NCBI GenBank assembly: GCA_965222835.1
Contig: CBDCUQ010000003.1
Span: 1-64,000 of the forward strand
DNA: 64,000 nt
Source of the DNA: CBDCUQ01 sp965222835
Lineage (GTDB): Bacteria; Pseudomonadota; Alphaproteobacteria; Rhizobiales; Hyphomicrobiaceae
Reading direction: 5' to 3'
A program made the position numbers and the translations under genes. Position 1 is the stretch's first letter; every line of letters begins with the position of its first letter. The notes under the pieces are model-generated. The model was not told the origin of the DNA and did no database searches. It worked only from the letters and a program-made list of their open reading frames with translations. Below are positions 59,501 through 64,000 of the stretch, one piece after another.

Positions 59501-59988
59501 GCGAAATACATCGACCAGGGTGGCAGGGTGTCGAAGAACGCGAGCACTGTACTGGCGGCGTCTCTGCCGTCATCGCGATCGCACAGCGCCGACAACGCGG
59601 CGCAGGAGAAGAACCAGTTGGTCCCGACGGCATAGTCGCGCACAGTCTCGAGGGGCACGGCTTTGTCGACAAGAAGGCGGCGGGCCTCTTGAAACTTGGC
59701 ATTCGCCGAAACCTCGCGGGCGTGCGCCGTATGATCGAGTTCGTCGTCAGCGACGCCATAGAGCTCCCGCAACCGCCGGGTCAAAGCGAGGGCCGCATCG
59801 GACTCAGCTGTCGCCTTAGAAGCGGCATCACCCGCAGAGCCGGCGGCGGATGCCGATTTTGAGTCTTTCGTCGCGGTCTCGTCTTTTTCTGCTTCGTCAA
59901 TCAGCCGCTGCATATACGGCTTTGCCTGCGGCCAGAGCCAAACGAGGCCCGCGCCGAGCAGCAGGAAAATGAGGTTGGTTAGCGACAA
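56566..59988 (-). CDS. membrane-anchored Clp/Hsp100-type AAA+ protein fused to a release-factor-like domain
   Basis: The 1140-residue protein has an N-terminal membrane helix (residues 4-19), an Ala/Lys-rich linker and a helical region (about 65-270), a first AAA+ module with Walker A GEPRSGKTT (304-312) but a changed Walker B (VIWYIPDILL, where ClpB has an FIDE-type motif), and a second, ClpB-D2-like module with GPTGTGKTE (574-582), VVLLDEFEKAH (643-653), ILTSNLG (685-691), RPEFQNRLD (723-731) and GARPLKRA (788-795). Residues about 850-1140 resemble RF2: 'MAEPEFWSDPKRF' (899-911), 'LLDMYRGWARNRNMQL' (1001-1016), 'LLVSGFGADRVLSAEQGLHV' (1033-1052) and 'VLRRYRDGASPLVRDL' to 'AVLGGDFDLIAAS' (1100-1138). 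The GGQ domain is missing. No Clp N-domain or ClpB middle domain is seen. The P-type ATPase gene ends 36 bases upstream. Confidence 0.85.
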   Translation of the reverse strand: MSLTNLIFLLLGAGLVWLWPQAKPYMQRLIDEAEKDETATKDSKSASAAGSAGDAASKATAESDAALALTRRLRELYGVADDELDHTAHAREVSANAKFQEARRLLVDKAVPLETVRDYAVGTNWFFSCAALSALCDRDDGRDAASTVLAFFDTLPPWSMYFALKFFCTADPRPPVGEPLASASEWWRDNLQIINAFREHFEERHALGDTAEFGNALEGKTPEDREQIKAFLSRMRHPLADELINAMDLARRTSLDRDFLGSFGRFWDAKKEDVLVEPVNWQEALDAAQAFLSGSRARSLLVAGEPRSGKTTFLKLLARRAKKDGWKVFEAGGADLMAGQQWFGQLEGRIQRAIDELSTSKKVIWYIPDILLIALSGTHQGQAASILDQILPAITSGRLVVWTETSDSGMARLLRMRPVLRGAFEVARIEPMDVTETAELAQSFAGAYAKATRTRIEPVAIETALASARQYLTASALPGAALDLLKLSAVRATKEGGHKVGAADIIETLAQLTGLPESILDGNERVDLGDVRAYFASRVIGQDEAVEAIVQRIAMLKAGLNDPGKPIGVFLFAGPTGTGKTELAKTLADYLFGSQDRMIRLDMSEFQTPESTNKILGSGEARSAATGPEDSLITRVRKQPFSVVLLDEFEKAHANVWDMFLQVFDDGRLTDQLGQVADFRHCIIILTSNLGATTHRSAGLGFAPRADAYASDQVLRAIGQTFRPEFQNRLDKVIVFQPLSRELMRGILKKELSLIVQRRGLKDREWAVEWEASALEFLLEKGFSPEMGARPLKRAIDQYLVAPLAETIVEKRFPEGDQFVFVRSDGRAIQAEFVDPDLDGPSPRISDGEADTLALPSMILAPEGTDDELAVLEAEFQRIIETITSPAWEARKAELSSRMAEPEFWSDPKRFDALASLARLDRVRAATDTAESLKARLDKGSKKAGKSSRQLVSRLALQVHLVNEGLRDVEDAAAIELALLVEPVFERQGDADASLAWCRKLLDMYRGWARNRNMQLTEVSSDMLSANPSLPVLLVSGFGADRVLSAEQGLHVFELPADSTPSRATARVRVAAAPLEDLPAKKQKQELKRAFEGTFPSNTVLRRYRDGASPLVRDLAGGWRSGRFDAVLGGDFDLIAASRS

Positions 59989-60024
59989 AGGCTTGGAGGC
60001 CTCCCGTGTGAGACTGCGAGATTG

Positions 60025-62535
60025 TCAGGATTGCGTCTCGCCTGTCAACGCGGAGAAAGCGGGCTGTGCGAAGAGCCAACGCGAAACCGCCTCCGCGGCG
60101 GCCCAACTCAAAAGGACAGCCGCCAAGATGCCGATCGCGACCAGTGCATCGATCGGTACCAATTGCAGAAGCGTTTGCAGGCCCGGCGTGACGACAGTGG
60201 CGGCCTGGAGCAACAGCCCGCCGCCCACGGCGATGTGCAGCCACGTGTTGGGCAGAGGGTTCACGTTGAGCTTGCGTGAGGGGTAGGCGAAGACGAGCTG
60301 AGCCATGGATTCGTACAAGAACACTGCCGTTCGCGTGGCCTCCAGCGAATAGCCAAGTTGCGGCAAGAGAACCAGAAGCGTCACGCCCATGACGGCCTTG
60401 GCGATGCCTGTCACGACGATAAAGCGCACCGATGGATCGTCGAGAAGCATTGCCGAGGGCGGACGTGGTTGGCGTTGCATCACGCCCGGGTTTCTGTCGA
60501 GCGTCAGCGCGAGAGCGGGTGGCCCATCGGCAATGACGTTGATCCAAAGGAGCTGTGCGGCTGTGAGCGGCAGGAATATACCGCCCGCGGGATCCTTAAT
60601 GCCAAGCACGAACGACAGGCCGAGCCCCATGACGATAAGAAGCACGAGCGCAAGATTCGTCGAGAACAGAAACCGGATGCACTTCTGAATGTTCTCATAG
60701 ATGCTGCGCCCTTCTTCGATGGCCGCAACAATGGTGGCGAAGTTGTCGTCCATCAGGACGAGATCGGACACTTCGCGGGACACATCGCTGCCGCGCTGTC
60801 CCATGGCAACCCCGACGTCGGATCGCTTCAGCGCCGGTGCGTCGTTGACGCCGTCTCCGGTAACCGCGACGATCTCACCGCGGTCTTTCAAAGCCTCAAC
60901 GAGACGGAGCTTGTGTTCTGGCGACACGCGCGCAAAGACGTTGACGTTTGAAATGGCCTTTTGCAGATCCCCGCCCGATAGAGCTTCGATATCGTGCCCC
61001 GTCAGGACGCGCTCGGTTTTGATGCCGATGACGCCGGCCACCGCCTCTGCTGTTGCTGGATGATCACCGGTGATCATCACAACGTCGATGCCGGCTGACT
61101 TGGCGCTTGCCAATGCTTCATGTACTTCGGGCCGTGGCGGGTCCCAAAGCATCACGAGGCCGAGAAAGGTCACGTCTTCGTCGCGCTCGTCCGTGCTCCA
61201 CGCCAGAGCCAGCACGCGATATCCCTCGCTGGCCCGCGCGAGGGCTTTTTTCTCCCATGCCCGCTTCTTCGATTGCGTCAGAGAGCTGCGCTCGATCAGC
61301 ACTTCGGGCGCACCCTTGAGATAGCTGACGCGCTTGCCGCCTTCCTCCACGGTCACACGCATGAATTTGTGAAGGCTGTCGAAGGGCCTGTTGGACAGCC
61401 GCGGATGCTCGGCCGCGAGCGTGTCGGGCTCTGTACCCTGTTTCGCCGCATAGTCGAGAAGGGCGAGTTCTAAGGGGTCGCCGGCGCGCGTAGCAAACTC
61501 TGCGTCGTTGGCGATCACCATCGTCCGCAAGGCCCGTTCCGTGTCGGGCGCATCGATGGCGCGCACATGCATCCGGTTTTCGGTGAGCGTTCCCGTCTTA
61601 TCGGTCGCGATGAGGGTGACCGAGCCAAGGGCCTCGACGGCGCTCAGCCGCCTTACGATCGCTTTGCGCCCGGATAACCGCTCAACGCCTAACGCGAGGG
61701 TCAACGTGAGAACCGCGGGCAACCCCTCCGGGACCGCAGCAACCGCAAGCGCCACGGAGAAGAGGACGATGTGGCCGATACGGGTCCACCCCTCAGCCAC
61801 GATGCCGCCGACGGTCAGTACGACGCCGATCGCCAGGATAATCAGCGCCACCTGGTTGCCGAACTCGCCAAGGCGGCGCTCCAGCGGTGTCTGACCCGTC
61901 TCGATGCCACCGATCATCGTGGCAAGCCGGCCCATGGTGCTCGCCGGTCCGGTCCGGCTTACTTCCATGTAGCCCGTGCCGCGCACGAGTAGCGTCCCGC
62001 TGTAGAGCTCGGCGTCCAACTCCTTATCTAGGGGGATGGATTCGCCGGTCAGGATGGATTCATCCGCCATGACACCCTGGCCGTCGATAAGATGCCCGTC
62101 AGCGGGTACGCGATCGCCCGCTTCGATGCGCACGACGTCGCCCGCAACGACATCACTCGATGCCACTTGGACAAGACGTCCGTCGCGGATCACCCAGACG
62201 TGCGGCAGGGCCATCGCTTTGAGGCGGGCCAGCGCCTCCTCGGCCTTGCTTTCCTGGTAAGTTCCGAGAGCGGCGTTGAGGACGAGGATGAGGAGAATGG
62301 CCAGCGATTCGAAGGGAACGCGGTCCGCGCCTTCCCAAGTCCATATCGCCAGATCGAGCGCGAGCGCAAACAGTAGAATGTAGATGAGTGGGCTCTTGAA
62401 CTGCCGGAGGACGCGCTGCCAGAGGCGCACGGGCTTAGCTTCCGGCAGGGTGTTCGGGCCAAATTCAGCGAGATGGCGCGCGGCTTCGGATTGGCTGAGC
62501 CCACGTTTTGCGATTTTGATCGTGTTGGCCGTCAT
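60025..62535 (-). CDS. P2-type cation-transporting ATPase (SERCA/PMR1-like)
   Basis: The 836-residue pump has the N-terminal cation-ATPase domain (GLSQSEAARHLAEFGPNTLP), actuator motif 'DESILTGESIPLDKE', the M4 signature 'AAVPEGLPAVLTLTLALG', the phosphorylation motif 'DKTGTLTENRM' (Asp about residue 310), 'TGDGVNDAPALKRSDVGVAM' and M6 'WINVIADGPPALALTLDRNP' (Asn and Asp ligands as in SERCA). These point to a P2A/P2B-like pump for Ca2+ or Mn2+ rather than heavy metals; specificity is inferred. ATG 62535 with AGGGG upstream fits the family; the frame is open to 62613. The Clp-like gene starts 36 bases downstream on the same strand, so the pair is probably cotranscribed. Confidence 0.93.
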   Translation of the reverse strand: MTANTIKIAKRGLSQSEAARHLAEFGPNTLPEAKPVRLWQRVLRQFKSPLIYILLFALALDLAIWTWEGADRVPFESLAILLILVLNAALGTYQESKAEEALARLKAMALPHVWVIRDGRLVQVASSDVVAGDVVRIEAGDRVPADGHLIDGQGVMADESILTGESIPLDKELDAELYSGTLLVRGTGYMEVSRTGPASTMGRLATMIGGIETGQTPLERRLGEFGNQVALIILAIGVVLTVGGIVAEGWTRIGHIVLFSVALAVAAVPEGLPAVLTLTLALGVERLSGRKAIVRRLSAVEALGSVTLIATDKTGTLTENRMHVRAIDAPDTERALRTMVIANDAEFATRAGDPLELALLDYAAKQGTEPDTLAAEHPRLSNRPFDSLHKFMRVTVEEGGKRVSYLKGAPEVLIERSSLTQSKKRAWEKKALARASEGYRVLALAWSTDERDEDVTFLGLVMLWDPPRPEVHEALASAKSAGIDVVMITGDHPATAEAVAGVIGIKTERVLTGHDIEALSGGDLQKAISNVNVFARVSPEHKLRLVEALKDRGEIVAVTGDGVNDAPALKRSDVGVAMGQRGSDVSREVSDLVLMDDNFATIVAAIEEGRSIYENIQKCIRFLFSTNLALVLLIVMGLGLSFVLGIKDPAGGIFLPLTAAQLLWINVIADGPPALALTLDRNPGVMQRQPRPPSAMLLDDPSVRFIVVTGIAKAVMGVTLLVLLPQLGYSLEATRTAVFLYESMAQLVFAYPSRKLNVNPLPNTWLHIAVGGGLLLQAATVVTPGLQTLLQLVPIDALVAIGILAAVLLSWAAAEAVSRWLFAQPAFSALTGETQS

Positions 62536-62743
62536 CGCCGCCCCTAAAACATACGCGCAAAGGTCCCGCAAGCGACACCCTTGCCGCCTCTCTCGGCCGG
62601 CGTATTGAGGCAAAGCAAACGGGGTCCCGGTCGTGAGTTAAGCCTATAGACCTTCTGAGGCGGATGTCCGGCCAACGTCTGTGCATTGCGGCCGAACAGA
62701 GGTGCGTGTCCTTGTCGTCCGCGAATGGTTCTTGTGCGCGACA

Positions 62744-63118
62744 TTAGGCGTGCAAATGGAAGACCTTATTCATAACCTTCCATTGGCCATCGACTTTGAG
62801 CAAGGTGAACATGTCGGTAAAGCGGTGGCCGGTCCAATTGTCAATCTCGAGCCGGACGGTGGCAACCGTGTCTGTCACATCAACGCTGGCAATGCGGGCT
62901 TCGATATCTTTGGCCGCACCGTTTTGGTCGTTCCAGTCGTAGAGCTTCTGGATCGGACCCGCGAACAGATCGGGGCCGACATATCCAAAGATGGTCGCGT
63001 CGGCGTGGAACGCGGGCTTCATATCGCTGCCCCTGCCGGACCTGGCGCCATCAATGTAATGCTGAATGACTCTCACAATGGCATCGTATTCTTGGACGGC
63101 TGTTGGATTTCCGGTCAT
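62744..63118 (-). CDS. NTF2/SnoaL-like small protein
   Basis: The 124-residue product matches the NTF2-like superfamily (putative lumazine-binding subgroup): 'YDAIVRVIQHYIDGARSGRG', 'MKPAFHADATIFGYVGPDLF', 'IEARIASVDVTDTVATVRLE' and 'FTDMFTLLKVDGQWKVMNKV'. The fold makes a cone-shaped pocket used by enzymes or binding proteins; no catalytic residues can be assigned. It is located about 130 bases upstream of the longest P-type ATPase frame, with no evidence of cotranscription. The cytosol is the likely location, as there is no signal peptide. Confidence 0.88.
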   Translation of the reverse strand: MTGNPTAVQEYDAIVRVIQHYIDGARSGRGSDMKPAFHADATIFGYVGPDLFAGPIQKLYDWNDQNGAAKDIEARIASVDVTDTVATVRLEIDNWTGHRFTDMFTLLKVDGQWKVMNKVFHLHA

Positions 63119-63323
63119 GAGGGCTACTCCGTGATTGCAGAGGCGCGGTCAATTTGCGTTTGCGGTTCGTCGTACAGACCTATAACGGCAGCGTCCGAAA
63201 ACGTGAAAGCGATGGTGTGCCGTGTGTGGCGAATGCTGGTCTTGAGGCCGAAGCCAAAGCTCGGGCTTGCCCTGGAGAACATCGCTGTTCATTTATGCAC
63301 TTTGTTCCAGAAGATATGAGACT

Positions 63324-64000
63324 CTACTCAGGTGGCCTCGGGATCTTGCCTGCGCCGATCTCGTGCTCGGGATCTACAATTAGATTTCCATCGCTATCAA
63401 CGCCACGGTCGAGTCCCTTGAGCTCGCGATAAGCGGCTATGAGGGAGGTGTAGGGAGGTACATATGTACTCATCGTCCTTCCACCAACTGATATCGTTTG
63501 TCTTGCTTGGAAATGCAATTGAATGGATGTTTGCCTTCTTCCATTCATCCAATTTGAGACTTTTCCTAAGACTTCCCCTTGCCGGACCCGTTGCCCTGCT
63601 TTGACGCGAATGGAACTTGGTTCGAGGTGCAGATATAGATATTGCGTTTTGTCGTCTGCTTCCAGCCTCACAGAAGTGAGGCGCTTGCTTGTGTTAATAA
63701 TCTTGCCATCCGCCACTGCAAGAACGTCCCATTTGTTGGCCTCCGGACTCGGTGGGCGCATGTCCACACCTTGGTGCCCTTTCCCAGCAGGGCATAATGG
63801 CATTTTCCATCCACGCTTCTCGCAGTAATTGTCCCGCATGCGCATGGCATCATAGTTCCTCGGGTCGTCGATTGACTTAGCCTCGCGGCCAATATAGCCG
63901 CCATACCCATAGATCTGTGAATTCATATAAGCATGCATCCCTGGCGGAACGTCGATGGGAAAAATGATTTTCGGCAGATACACATAGCGATCGTTTAGAC
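63324..64000 (-). CDS. M23-family peptidase-like protein, partial at window edge
   Basis: The visible 225 or so residues are the C-terminal part of an LytM/M23-like protein: 'GKGHQGVDMRPPSPEANKWD' (HxGxD first metal-ligand motif), 'VLAVADGKIINTSKRLTSVR', 'TQYLYLHLEPSSIRVKAGQR' (second His) and 'QTSIQLHFQARQTISVGGRT' (HxH replaced by QLHF). Such proteins cut or bind peptidoglycan cross-links. The frame continues to the window end (…LNDRY before VYLPK), so the true start lies beyond 64000; a GTG at 63983 is possible but has no ribosome-binding site. Its base composition is visibly AT-richer than neighbouring genes, suggesting acquired DNA. The change at the HxH site leaves activity open. Confidence 0.8.
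   Translation of the reverse strand, partial: LNDRYVYLPKIIFPIDVPPGMHAYMNSQIYGYGGYIGREAKSIDDPRNYDAMRMRDNYCEKRGWKMPLCPAGKGHQGVDMRPPSPEANKWDVLAVADGKIINTSKRLTSVRLEADDKTQYLYLHLEPSSIRVKAGQRVRQGEVLGKVSNWMNGRRQTSIQLHFQARQTISVGGRTMSTYVPPYTSLIAAYRELKGLDRGVDSDGNLIVDPEHEIGAGKIPRPPE

Noticed and set aside
57441..59988. Possibility that the Clp-like and release-factor-like parts are two genes joined by a sequencing error
   Set aside because: The frame is continuous over 3.4 kb, with an in-frame linker at residues 835-865 and no internal start with a ribosome-binding site that I could see; nevertheless an independent assembly would settle it.
1..64000. CRISPR arrays, insertion sequences, prophage or toxin-antitoxin modules
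   Set aside because: No regularly spaced repeats, transposase, integrase, phage structural genes or typical small toxin-antitoxin pairs were found; repeated DNA here is palindromic intergenic elements.

Overview
The window is GC-rich chromosomal DNA from an alphaproteobacterium, most likely of the order Hyphomicrobiales (Rhizobiales), perhaps a Hyphomicrobium-like lineage. Pointers are a phosphatidylcholine synthase gene, the CtrA-degradation adaptors CpdR and RcdA, an IalB protein, DUF1192 and DUF3297 proteins, the sdhE-mfd/recG arrangement, an orphan malyl-CoA lyase and suhB/alpha-r8-type small RNAs. No ribosomal RNA operon, prophage, insertion sequence or CRISPR array is visible; nearly everything looks like core or lineage-specific chromosome.

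Layout. 1-8 kb: an RND efflux adaptor and pump, a Gly/Tyr-periodic secreted protein, and a two-gene quaternary-amine-type ABC importer with permease and binding protein fused. 8-16 kb: ychF, a DUF3297 gene, class II aldolase and TPR genes, rpmJ (L36), tRNA-Val, cpdR, an N-formylglutamate amidohydrolase, three tandem leftward sRNA genes beside a hisN/suhB-family phosphatase, and pcs. 16-30 kb: a UbiH-family hydroxylase, an LpxL-type acyltransferase, small exported proteins, malyl-CoA lyase, hspQ, msrB-msrA, sfsA, a CinA-type protein, an RlpA-like protein with a histone-like tail, and a Tat-exported lysozyme-like protein. 30-41 kb: an ABC ATPase plus adaptor without a permease, a degenerate SDR, a degenerate EAL protein, a HAD hydrolase, a GT39-GT2-LAB_N lipid glycosylation set, a quinone reductase and a DUF1192 gene. 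41-50 kb: a CtrA-like box with a terminated leader or sRNA, rcdA, rpmE, an MsbA-like exporter, ialB, an orphan peptide-binding protein and an acyl-CoA synthetase. 50-56 kb: sdhE-mfd divergent from recG. 56-64 kb: a P-type cation ATPase followed by a very unusual AAA+ gene, an NTF2-like gene and an AT-richer, edge-truncated M23 peptidase gene.

The most striking item is the 1140-residue protein at 56566-59988 (minus). It has an N-terminal membrane anchor, two Clp/Hsp100-type AAA+ modules (the first with a ruined Walker B, the second intact) and a C-terminal region of about 290 residues that reads like a bacterial class I release factor (RF2/PCRF type) from which the GGQ peptidyl-hydrolase domain has been removed. 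It lies 36 bases downstream of a P2-type ATPase gene. This suggests a membrane-tethered unfoldase with a translation-termination-like docking module.

Other notable structure: three sRNA genes sharing the core TTTCCTCCCTAGACT, each ending in a terminator hairpin; a family of intergenic palindromic repeats that abut 3' ends of genes and in three cases overlap the TAG stop codon; and both CpdR and RcdA within one 30-kb stretch, with a CtrA-like box upstream of rcdA.
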